From contig JACGCN010000009.1 of assembly GCA_014905825.1 (NCBI GenBank), forward strand, positions 1,054,001 through 1,118,000: a stretch of 64,000 bases of DNA, written 5' to 3'. The stretch comes from Lyophyllum atratum (lineage: Eukaryota; Basidiomycota; Agaricomycetes; Agaricales; Lyophyllaceae). Below, in pieces: positions 20,114 to 30,041 of this stretch. The position numbers and the translations under genes are program-made. Position 1 is the first letter of the stretch, and every line of letters starts with the position of its first letter. The notes under the pieces are model-generated. The model searched no databases and was not told the DNA's origin. It saw only the letters and a list, made by a program, of their open reading frames with translations.

Positions 20114-20491
20114 AAAAGTAAAAAAAAAAAAAAAAAAAAACCAGAACCAGCCGCCACCACAGCCCACACCGCTGTGGAGATCGCAGCCAAGGCCGAGGAG
20201 ACTACAGCCAGAATGGCTCATGCCCGAGTCGCCTACCTCTGGGCTGCACTATTCAAAAAACTATTGACCTCCACTCAAGCGACTAATGCTTCTATCAGAG
20301 TCTATTTTCAACAGGCCTTCATACCGTATGATGTCACTACAGACTCTCCCAGTCGGGCACAGATGACGTCTTTGAAATTAGCAGCTTCAATGATGCGCAA
20401 CAACTTCAAGAAGGAGGCAGAAAAATGTGTCAACATTTTTCAGCTGAGGGGGCTGAAGAACCTGAGCATGACCGTGACCTTGCAGGAGTGA
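20114..20491 (+). CDS. A-rich tract followed by small ORF, unknown
   Basis: An A-tract of about 20 bases near 20120-20140 leads into a 105-residue frame from 20174 (MEIAAKAEETTARMAHARVA) with helical, alanine-rich character. No family is recognised. The frame could start further upstream across the A-tract, and further plus-strand fragments follow. A transposon gene fragment is the most likely source. Confidence 0.25.
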   Translation, partial: KSKKKKKKKPEPAATTAHTAVEIAAKAEETTARMAHARVAYLWAALFKKLLTSTQATNASIRVYFQQAFIPYDVTTDSPSRAQMTSLKLAASMMRNNFKKEAEKCVNIFQLRGLKNLSMTVTLQE

Positions 20492-20839
20492 AACGAAAGA
20501 CACTATCAAGAACTGGCTGGGTCTAGACGACCCCGACAACCTTAGCCTTGAGTGGCTTCACAGGCCCCCGGTGGCGAATGTGAGTTTCTCTTCGAGTTGT
20601 TCTGTACTTCCACAGCGTCAGGCTAACCCATGGGCAGGAGCAAGAGTGAAAGCGGAAGTGGTAGCAGCAGCAGTGGCAGTAGGGGTGGCGGGAACGGGGA
20701 TTGATCGGACCACCCGAACCCGTTCTCTTGAATATTTTTATGTTGGAGAGGGGCTATACTATTATGTAAGCATCTGCATATATAAAGTACATAACGGGAC
20801 ATACTATGTTGTTGCAGGTAGCCCCATGGCTTAAGCACT

Positions 20840-21239
20840 AGTACTGGAGGCTCGAAAAAGAGAAAAGGACCACCAGTAGCAATATTGAAAAAGTGCTTGC
20901 GATGAGCCCTCTTCATTACCTCATCCAGATTCTCTGTTGAAGATGCGGTCTCGTTTTCTCCACAGTTCAGAATCTCATTTGCCTGCACCTTTACCTTCTC
21001 CAGGAAGCTCTTGTTTCTCAAGGTAGGTGATCGGCTTTGGTCCTCTGGCTGGCCAAAAAAGCTGTGGTCTTCAAATTGAGTATCCGGTGTATATCTTGCT
21101 CCAGAGTGAGAAACATGTTGGTGTGTGTTGTTCGACTGTGGGCTAGCTCTGTGAGATGAGCAATGCGTTGTTGTTTCTCCTCCAAGGTCGGGAGAATGGG
21201 CATCACGGCTTCTGAAGACACGAAGGGAGCATGAGGCAA
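20840..21239 (-). pseudogene. Frameshifted hypothetical ORF
   Basis: Two minus frames meet at 21018-21021. The first (from 21239) contains HSRTTHTNMFLTLEQDIHRI and ends in TGA. A shifted frame then continues with NKSFLEKVKVQANEILNC to about 20850. The two read as one helical protein broken by a one-base shift. The function is not recognised. Confidence 0.3.
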
Positions 21240-21284
21240 AAGCTACAAATGGAGAGAATTGGACTTAGATTCCGTCTTACTTTA

Positions 21285-21558
21285 CAGTGCTTCCCAAAAC
21301 CAATGAGATCACATTTTTTTTGTTGGAAGTCCGGAAAAGGAAGTCCACTGTATCTTTCCAATCTGTTGCCTCTTTTGACTTTTCTTTCATGTCTAAAGAC
21401 AAGACGGAGCGGCCCCTCCTTGACAAGTTCAGAGTCTCAACGCGCATTTCTCGAGGTCAGGACTAATTTTATGATTGCCCATTGGGCAAAAAAATATGAT
21501 GTTTCCTTTTTCAGAATCAAAAAAAAGGTTATGGTCTCATTAGTTTTGGGAAGCGCTG
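21285..21558. mobile_element. Tc1/mariner-like MITE, 274 bp
   Basis: The ends are CAGTGCTTCCCAAAACCAAT and the complement of CAGCGCTTCCCAAAACTAAT, flanked on both sides by TA (21283-21284 and 21559-21560). A TA duplication plus a CAG(T/C)GCTTCCCAAAA terminus fits non-autonomous Tc1/mariner elements of fungi. Weak open frames across it are fortuitous. Confidence 0.8.
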
Positions 21559-21560
21559 TA

Positions 21561-23491
21561 AATGTAACCCACACACTGCGTTGTGAATCGTGATCTCTCA
21601 TATGAAATGACTCCACATTTGGAGCGAGCTCTATGTTGTTGATTACCATTGTACGTACTGTCAAAGGGCCACCAGTAGGAAATTTTCTTACTACCTGATC
21701 AAGCCTGATCATGGGTCGTGCCGAGTGGATGAACGAGTGAGCTATAGACAGACTTTTAGAGCGTGCCAAGCCTGTGCAGACAGGATAGGCAAATATGTTC
21801 GGGGCAGGGTTTATACATACCTACTTCCAAAGGGCCATCCAGCTTGCGTAAACAGGTGAAGCTAGAGGTAGCCCTGCTTCCAATGCAAACGATTAAACCT
21901 TGCATGAATTAGTCGTTGTGCGAACTTCGAAGTAACCGTTATTCCTGCAGAATCAGTGATGATATTAAAGTAGACCACACAGCATAGGAAGTAGATTCTG
22001 GTACTACTAGTACTTAGTAGGATTTTGCTACTAGTACTAGTGGATCCTTGGACATGACAGTGTGGGAAGATTCTACCTGCTGTGACTTCGCCATGACCGT
22101 GATTTTCTTGAAGTTGCTACATACTACTACTGCTAGCACTTTGCTGGCAGAATTTGCCGCTTCCCCTGCAACTGTTATCTGAGTCTGTCATCCTTTATGG
22201 CCAAGGTGTGTATTACCTGCTGATTACCCCTTCCCAACCCTTTGAGTGCATAAAGTGTTGCACCGGACCACTCAACCAAAAGGGTGACTATAAGAAAGTG
22301 TTACACTGACCTATGGTCCTTTATTTTCTCTCATTTTTTTGTTGTTTTTTGGCGGTACACTCTGAAGGCCCTGCAGGTCATGGTACTAACTCCCTTCTTT
22401 TTTTTGACAGGCTTCTCAGAGAAAAAAAAGAGCATTAGACTGGACCCTGTTGACAAGAGCACTAAGCCTTGGTGAGTACATTTATAGCTCTCCATATGTT
22501 GAAGCGCCTTAGTTGACCTGTGAGGGCTAATAGGAATGGTCCAGATGTTACCCGCTGCACTCCTATCAGAAAAAAGGATAATATCCGGCATGTCTATAAA
22601 ATAACTGCTAAACTAGCAGAACATACTGATGAGTTCTTTTTGCCTAAGATTTATTATCATACCTGACTATCAATGTAGTAAAAATCAAGTTCAACTTCAA
22701 GCACGCAGTGCGAGGTCTGCCTCAACTGGGAGAGCCTGCAATTCCTCCTATCAAGCCCGACACTTGGGAGGAAGACATCTCCCGAAAGGCCATCAGTAGT
22801 GATGGCCATATCTTGGTGGCCTACGTACCTGGGCTGTTATAGTCGAGCACAGTGGTAAGTCCCCATGATCTTATTTCTGGCCCAGATAACTTATTATGGG
22901 GTTCATGCAGGAGCGCTTGAACTCCAAGCTAATGGCATATGCAAAGGTCAACAATCTTCACATAGGCATGTCGAGCAAGCATACTACAATGTAGTAGACG
23001 TTAGGCTCTGACTATCTTACTTGGAAGTGCTATTGGGTCTTAAGAGTAAAGCTACTTAGTGACTGTAGATGAGTGTAAAACTCTTGCTTCTGCTACTGTA
23101 AGTACAGAGAATAATTATATATTTGGAAGATGGTCTGTGTGCCATCTCTGATGTTCTAGAAAGTTCTGTAAGACATGTGATAACTGCATTAGAGTTCAAT
23201 CTAAGGGGTTGGTCAAGTGACATCCTTTCAACAAGGCAAGTCTGCAGCAAAATAAAGCTTGTGACAGGATGATATGCACCAGGTCAAGAGGTGAGTTATT
23301 CATGTGTCCTTCTAATCAGAATAGTACTCATTTCACTACAGAATAAAGGCATGCTGATGCCCTCCAAGGACAGCATGTCCACAGGAACTATCCTGTCCTC
23401 GCCCATGCAATTATATCAGGAATTGAGTCCTGTGTCTGAACATGTGAATGAGGGGGTTTATAGGGCCGATCCTGACTTTTACGCCAAGCTC
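21561..23491 (+). other. No complete gene; scattered exon-like fragments
   Basis: Nothing clearly recognisable. Around 22690-22855 a plus-strand stretch reads RGLPQLGEPAIPPIKP then DTWEEDISRKA and ends at a GTAAGT donor. Around 23291-23503 another frame reads SKDSMSTGTILSSPMQ. These look like exons of a decayed transposon gene. A cluster of TACTAGTACT words lies near 22000-22040. Confidence 0.3.
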
Positions 23492-24180
23492 CTACTTCTC
23501 TGACAGGCTTTGGACGCTGTGGACCCCCTGTTGTTCAAAGGTCGGGAACTCCCGTTCAATATAGGAAGTCTGGTCTGTACACGGACTCCCAGGATCCCCT
23601 TGGAGCCTACACTGGACTGTCAGCAGCTGGTTCCTGAGGAAATGTGTACACACGAAGGATATAGGTATTATGAGTACAGCAATGAGGGCGACAATGGTGT
23701 TCCCGCAGGGGTAGCCGAGGGCGCGAAATATCTGGCACGTGAAGAGAGGGAAAGCCATGGCCATGAGGTTTCCTAGTGTACCAATTATTTTTAACTTCAA
23801 AAATTAAGGTGAGGAGTACTGACGGAATAGACTCTGCCCTGCGAGTGAGGATGAGTCAGCAAGGTACGAGAAAACAGCAGAATAGATGATGAACATCGCC
23901 CACATGGACATTCAAGTTTCTTTCATTACGAGGGGGATGGGGATCAAAAGGACGGAACATTGTCTTGAGAGTGGGGAGTAATGTCAATTATTCTGGTCGG
24001 AGAAGTGATAGCAAGAAAGGGACATACATCATCTGTATCCATCGCCACTCGAGCTAAGGGTTCATTCCGACCCATCCTGACTATACGGGCCCCAAGCCTG
24101 TGCCGGCGATGGAGGCTACAGTGAACACAAACGATCTTGACATTTGTGTAGCTATATGACAAAGAGTCAATGTTTGTTCT
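23492..24180 (-). pseudogene. MFS transporter pseudogene, C-terminal fragments
   Basis: The minus frame 23800-23492 contains GNLMAMAFPLFTCQIFRALG and then ALIAVLIIPISFV. This is the pattern of the last transmembrane helices of major-facilitator drug/H+ antiporters. Upstream on the same strand (about 24160-24040) another frame reads SFVFTVASIAGTGLGPV, stop, SGWVGMNP, stop, LEWRWIQM. This matches the family's conserved GPxxGGW..NP.LEWRW region, with two in-frame stops. The loop and helices between them are missing or hidden by an intron or deletion. The family is recognised from memory; the copy is clearly not functional. Confidence 0.6.
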
Positions 24181-26115
24181 GATCGCAACGAAGAGAAAGA
24201 TAGCTTACTTCAGTACTTGCCAAGCTTGTGACCAATGGCAGTATAACCACTGAAAGAAATGGGCAAAGACAGGCCCGAATATATCCTCTTGGCGATCCTC
24301 ATCTCCGAAAGTATCCCTCCGTGATGAATGGCGAGTTGAAGGGTTGCACCTTCCTGCTTTCCAAAGTCGATGTAACTCATAATGAGCTAGATAGAAATAC
24401 AAAGGTCAGCTTCTACAGCAACAGGTGAAGGAGGAGGAGAGGACGTACTTCGTATTGAATCCTGGAGACCTGGGGTAGAGAAATGAGTAGAATTTCCATA
24501 GATGCGCTGGTAGTTCTTGATTCCTCAAAAGTACAGTGTCGTGCTCTTCCGGAGGCGAGGTGCTATTTGGGGGCCACTTTCTTTTAAGTAGTAGCAATTA
24601 AAGACTTGAAGCCACATGTGTTTGGTTCAAGTTATCCCAATCAACAAGCACGAGTCATGTGTACTCAGACGCGACAGGACGTGACAGGATCCTCAATGGA
24701 ATCGTCTAAGATTTTGATATCGCATGTATATGACATTGCCCTACTAAAATACAAGGATGGGAGGAGGTAAGATTATTTTAAGCGGAGGCACCCCTGGTCA
24801 GGCCCACACCCCCGGCAGAACCGCCAGGAGGTCCTCCGTGGTGATGACCCCATCCCTCCATCCTTTCCTTCCCCTCTATCTCCCATGCACGCCTCTCCTT
24901 CTCCTTCAGGTCCTCCATCTGTTTTGCCAGGACCTGGATGGCATTGAGAGTTTGTATGTCTAAATTTGAGAGCAGAGAAAAAACAATATGGTGACCTTCT
25001 GCTCCTTCTGTGACATAAAGGGTGTCGAAAGCCAGGCCCCGTCTAAATTCGTGTTAGAGTATTTAGTAAATCATATGTCGAGTCCAATACTCACAGCATT
25101 GCTGTGGAAAGTGCCGTCCACGGGTGAAATTGACAGACGTGGTCCTCTCGAGGTCCATGAAGAATGTCAGGAGTGCGGCCTCAAAAGTAGTATCAACTTC
25201 CATTAGCCGCAGAATGAGGCCATCTTCCGGTGTAGAGAGGTCCTGCTACCAAAGACATTAATGATCAGAAAGTTCAAAATATTATTATATACCCTCCACT
25301 GGAGGACATACCCTCCTCCGACATGTGAGGTGAGGTCCGGTGGATGTTGGGGTCGGAACGGCTGATTCAAGTTCTCAACTTGTTGATGATCCCATGTAAA
25401 ATGTGAGAGGCCAGAGTAAACAGGAACATATTTTAAAATTTAACTTGTAAAGCTTTCTTGAAACTCTCAACCAAGCTCAACCAAGCAAATTTTTAATGTG
25501 GACAAAAATTGACGATGTGATGGTGACGCGATGCGTGCTCCAATCGTTTCCAAAACAGTCACATGATGTCTATGTAAGCAAACCTGGCTCCAAACCTGAC
25601 CCAGGTTTGGTTGCCGAACAGACCCTTAGTCTGTGAGCTGAGGTCACGGTGCCCTTCCTTTCATTAAATGCACCCAACCTGTCGCCCCTTCTTCCCCCCC
25701 TCCCCCAGCCTGTCTATCCTGGCCACTGCCATGCCGCACCTGCACCCTGCACCCAATCTTCTGTTGCTTTTCCAACTTTCTTTCTTCCAGTCCCCCCTCA
25801 CACCTCCTGCAGCTTCAATACACCTTCACCACCACACCGACACCAACAGAAACAGCTTGCTCAAGATCGTCACCCATCTCAGCCCCGTAGGCTGGGAAGA
25901 AGATGCTCCGTTGGAATAAGGATAAACAAAATACACCCGCATTTGCAGTGATCACCATGTGGCATTCCATTCCATCCTGAGACAACTCCAGGGTTGACCA
26001 TTTTGGACTGCCCAAGGCGACTTTGCTTCTACCTCTGACGTGTGTGAATTCATATTGACATTGTAGTGTACACAGATAAACTTCTTTTTTGTGAAGGTTC
26101 AACGACACAAGTGTG
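24181..26115. other. Unassigned region without convincing genes
   Basis: Short frames only. A proline-rich, low-complexity plus frame lies at 25649-25951. A GACGCGACAGGACGTGACAGGATCC stretch near 24668 and AT-rich sequence near 25430-25500 suggest remnants of repeats, but no paired ends were found. Confidence 0.3.
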
Positions 26116-26221
26116 TGTTAGAACAGGCAAGCGCAGTGATGTCAGGTTAGACAGCTACAAGCTGAAGTCCGAAGTTAGAAACTGGTTTATTGAGGAACTG
26201 ACTGATCTACTCACCTGAAGT
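26116..26221 (-). repeat. Copia LTR fragment (last 106 bp of the LTR)
   Basis: The sequence from TGTTAGAACAGG to CTGAAGTC is the reverse complement of the last 106 bp of the 362 bp copia LTR seen at 35789, 46450 and 62533. It is cut off at 26221/26222 where gypsy LTR sequence begins. It marks one end of the copia copy into which gypsy element 2 seems to have inserted. Confidence 0.9.
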
Positions 26222-26570
26222 CTTGCGCGCGCCTTCGACAAAGGTATGACTCATTGACTCAGTTGGCTAGTATATAAAGAACGACTCGTAGCATACTTGT
26301 ATTCTTCACCTTACTCAATATTACAGATTTTGCCAATCAAACCAACTTCCTTCTAAGTTAACCTTGCAGTGCGCAAGATCTCTAACTCGTAGACGATTAT
26401 CTTAGTGACTAACAGGTTACCTGTTACTCCGTCAACACCAGAACGGTGGTTTGGGATAATACTTACTCGTTAGATCATTAGAATCAACTTGGGTTATTGA
26501 CTCGTCAGTTATTGAATCGTATCGTTGAGATCTGATCTCATCTACCGATTACTCCGGTCCTCAACATTGG
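26222..26570 (+). repeat. Truncated 5' LTR of gypsy element 2
   Basis: 349 bp ending CCGGTCCTCAACA, nearly identical to the complement of the full 604 bp LTR at 40885-41488. The first 255 bp are missing, replaced by the copia LTR fragment. TTGGTGGACACACCCGG follows at 26571-26587 as the primer binding site. Confidence 0.9.
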
Positions 26571-26796
26571 TGGACACACCCGGAACTGAAAAACTTGTCA
26601 GTAATTCAGTTTCTAAGCCCCTAACACTATCGAATCTCTCATACTCTCTATACATATTCGCTATTCCCTTAACACCGGCTACTACCTCGAACAAGAAACA
26701 ACCCTTCAAGATCAAAAATTCAGATCCGGTTTAACTAGTCTTGGTAGCTATTCCCTTCATCTCAATTAAACAGCTAACTATCTATTTGTCTATATC

Positions 26797-27388
26797 ATGG
26801 CAGATACCATCGTCACAACCGGCACCGGACTGTCGGAAAGCTCGTTGTCAGCTCTGACACCGCTCCCTGATTCCGACCATAGCACGAGCAACACGGAATT
26901 TGAACCCCCTTCCTTAATCGCTTTTCAGGAAAGCGTCAGCCCGGATGAGATCACTTCCGTACCTATGCCCGTCAGATTGGACCTTCCATCGCTTAAAGCT
27001 TTTCAAACCTATCGAACAAATCAATCTCTTGTTGCGTACCACCGCTCTCCAGCTCGGATCCGAGGCTTTCAATAAGCTTTATCTGCGCAATACTACACGC
27101 GCATTCTCTCGCAGGCAGCTTCGGGACGGTTTCGATCAGAAATCCATACTATTGGATGAAATCTTCTCAAAGGTTCTGACTGTCACGACTGAGGACGACG
27201 GCCACGCCGTGAAACCTACACAACTCTTCTCGGTCTTTTACTTAAGATCAAGACAAAGTTTGGGGACATCCTGCTAGCCAATGGAATACCTATTCCGTTG
27301 TTACCCTCATGGGGAGCTAGTGCAAACATTAGTGAGTTCTATTACGCCAACGATTTCGAAATCCTAGCCATCTGTTTTAGGACGGAGG
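26797..27388 (+). pseudogene. gag: Gypsy element 2 gag, N-terminal part
   Basis: ATG 26797 opens MADTIVTTGTGLSESSL. The frame breaks near 27050-27075, continues one register over (FNKLYLRNTTRAFSRRQLRD) and again near 27280 to SEFYYANDFEILAICFRTE. It is then interrupted by the hAT-like element. Across the 8-bp duplication the last frame resumes at 28981 with VERFLHIFDEYYNFQ. This supports one original gag gene damaged by at least two frameshifts and an insertion. Confidence 0.6.
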
Positions 27389-28972
27389 CAGTACTTTACA
27401 CTCCCCCACCTAGTCCGATCGGACTCCTAGGACTCCTAAGACTCCGATCGGACAGTCCTAGGACTCCTAGGACTCCGATCGGACAAGTCCTAAGACATCC
27501 TAGGAGTCTGATCGGACACTGGTTATTTACTTTATAAAAGATATTAGGTGCAATATCTACAACTTCTTCAGTAGGAATCCGATCGGACTCCGATAAGACT
27601 CCGATCGGACTATGAGTCCACTTGCAAGATGATTTACAAAGGGAAATATATTGTTTGAACCTATCTAATACATGGATATTGACTACTTAAAAAGAAGAAA
27701 AAAGAAGAACAAGAGGCCGCGCACGAATGCGCGGCTTTGGGGATGCGTGTTGGCGCGTCGCGAGTGAGTGGGTGACCCGGCCGTGGTCGATGCGGCGGAC
27801 GTGCACGGGGGGTGCGGTCCGGTGTCGTGTCACGTCGCGTCGTGCTGCGTGACATGGCAGTTGGGCGTGTGTGGTGGCCGTGTTGCGCCGGTGCCGTGGT
27901 GGTGTGGTTGGGCGTGTGGGGTGGCGCTGCGGGCGTGCGGTGTCGTGCCGTGGTGCATGACGTGGTGGGGGGGCTCCTCGGGTGGCTGTGGCTATTGGCT
28001 GTTACAGTTGTCGGCGGTGTCATTTTGGCGACGTGGGGGTAGGCGTCGGTGGTCCTGGGCGTTCGGGCGTGTCCTCGATTCGGTCGGGCGCTGGTGACGT
28101 GGCGCTGTTGGTGGTGCGGCGGTGCATGACGTGGCAGCTGGGTGGGCAGCGGGGTGGACCGGGGGCGCTCTCAGGGGTGGGGTGGGGGGGGGGGGGTCGT
28201 GTCTGTTGCCTCTGGGAGTCGTGCTGGGGGTCGGGCGGTTAGTGGTGGACTGGAGGGGGGTGCGACGGCGCACCTGGCGGCTCTCCCCCTGCTGGGGTCT
28301 GCCCTAATCGTCTCCCCCCCTTTTCCTTCGCTTCTCCTCGTGTTCAGCGGTCACAGTGGGCTTGAGGGGTGTCCTGGGCATTGTAGGCCGCGTGCTGGCA
28401 GTCGGTGCGGAGGGGACGCACTGGGGTGGGGGCTGCGACGGTGGTGGCGGTGGAGGTTGAGGAGCAAACAACAATGAACATGATGTTGATGTTTCAACCA
28501 TCATGTGACCTAGCGCACGGGCCCGTTGTCGAACATAATGAGTAGCCTGTGGTAGGACCACCTTGTAACGGCCCTATGGACTAGCGGTTTGAGCTGCCAA
28601 CATAATGTTGATTAGTCAGGACTTGCCCAAGGTCGAGTGTTCGACTCCGGATCCTGCTATCATTTTGTTACTGCTACTACTACAGTAATAATAATACTAG
28701 TAATCACTTCGGCTGTCATACTATCACCTGGTTGTCCTAGGAGTCTGATCGGAGTCTGATAGCCTATAGGACAAAATCCTATCGGAGTCCGAGTCCGATC
28801 CGATGTCCGATTGGACTCCGATAGGATTTTCTCGGACTCGGACTGTCCAAAGTCTATCATTTATTGATGATTTGTAGTACCAACTAGTCCGATCGGAGTC
28901 CTGGGATGTCGTAGGATGTCCTAGGAGTCCGATCGGATCGGATAGGATTAGGTGGGGGAGTGTAAAGACCTC
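27389..28972. mobile_element. hAT-like non-autonomous element, 1584 bp, with GC-rich core
   Basis: It is flanked by an 8-bp duplication GACGGAGG (27381-27388 and 28973-28980), the size typical of hAT elements. Terminal regions share CTTTACACTCCCCCACCTA in inverted orientation. Inside both arms are clusters of TCCTAGGACTCC and palindromic CCGATCGG words. The middle (about 27717-28480) is strongly G/C-biased, with long GTGGTGG and CGGGTG runs and no credible protein. Removing the element and one duplication restores an open gag frame, which fixes the ends. It carries no transposase. Confidence 0.75.
28566..28656 (+). ncRNA. tRNA-like sequence, possible SINE head
   Basis: Within the hAT-like element lies TATGGACTAGCGGTTTGAGC, similar to a tRNA A box. 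About 50 bp on is GTGTTCGACTCCGG, which matches the B-box/T-loop consensus GTTCGANTCC. A full cloverleaf could not be folded convincingly by hand and no anticodon is assigned. A (TAC)n/(TAA)n-like tail follows at about 28669-28700. A tRNA-derived SINE captured by the element is the best guess. Confidence 0.35.
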
Positions 28973-28980
28973 GACGGAGG

Positions 28981-30041
28981 TAGAAAGATTTCTACATATT
29001 TTTGACGAATATTATAACTTTCAAACTGATGTTCCTCGTAACTCGGACTTAGTCGCGCGCTCGATTGCAACGACTCCATCACCTGAAATCCCTTGAGTTA
29101 TTCGTGACCTTCCTCCACATCTTAACCGCCCTCAGGCATTACCGGTTAATGAAAGACGAATTCTTCATTCAAGGTTAGAGACCGGCGGGCCACGAACACG
29201 AAGAACCTCGAACATCTATAATCAAGGTGATCAGACGGCGAGAACGTTACAGAATCGGAGAAACCAACGGCTTACCGCTCGGCCACCCACGTCTAGGATG
29301 CGCGAAGTTCTCGATAACATTGGAGAGACATTCGAGCCCCAGATCAATCCTGCTAGAAGCACTCCAGTCTCTTCCGCATCGATCTCTTCCGCATCGCGCG
29401 CTCGATACCGTCCCGGACCACCCGACGACGATCCCAGTGATGATGAAGATGATCAGGGAGACTTCGGTAGTAATGGGGGAAGGCGGCCTAACCATCAATT
29501 CCCGCACAACTCTCAGCCTGATTCTAACGCTCGACGCAATGGCGGAGGTCCCCCGGATGATGATCCCAGCGACGACGATCGGAACGGCGGAGGCAACAGA
29601 GGAAATGGACCACCTAGAGCAGACCGAGCACTCACGCAACGACCTCAGCCAGAACCACATTTCGATTTCAAACTGAAGTTCGAAAACGTGCCTAAATGGG
29701 ACGGGAATACAGACACCATTGTAAGATGGCTTTCAAAGGTTAATAACCTTGCCCGAATGTCAGGTACGGTTTTCACTCAGCTAGGCACCGTGGTTCCTCG
29801 AAGGTTCGAAGGTAGCACGGAAACATGGTACTGGTCTCTACCGGGAAACTATCGCGAGGAAGTAGAACGCAACTGGGATACGCTCTGTATGTGCATCTCT
29901 TCATACTTTATGAACAGAAAATGGCTAGATAAACAGAAGGCCCGAGCCATATGCGCAAGTTACCGTGAAGCAGGAAACTCTCGTGAAACCCCGAGCGAGC
30001 AATACTGTGTACACCATGGACGACTCAGAAATTATTCTTGA
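28981..30041 (+). pseudogene. gag: Gypsy element 2 gag, central part
   Basis: The frame resumes after the hAT-like element. From 29298 a 247-residue stretch has a repeated acidic/proline motif (GPPDDDPSDD, twice) and then the gag core (FDFKLKFENVPKWDGNTDT, TETWYWSLPGNYREEVERNW). Near 29990 the coding register shifts by one base into the next frame (YTMDDSEIILEVMEGAP), which carries on to pol. The in-frame stop near 29095 separates it from the N-terminal piece. Confidence 0.7.

Noticed and set aside
27717..28480. GC-rich block as bacterial contamination or a GC-rich gene
   Set aside because: It lies inside an element with an 8-bp target duplication in fungal retrotransposon sequence, and its frames are low-complexity with no recognisable protein.
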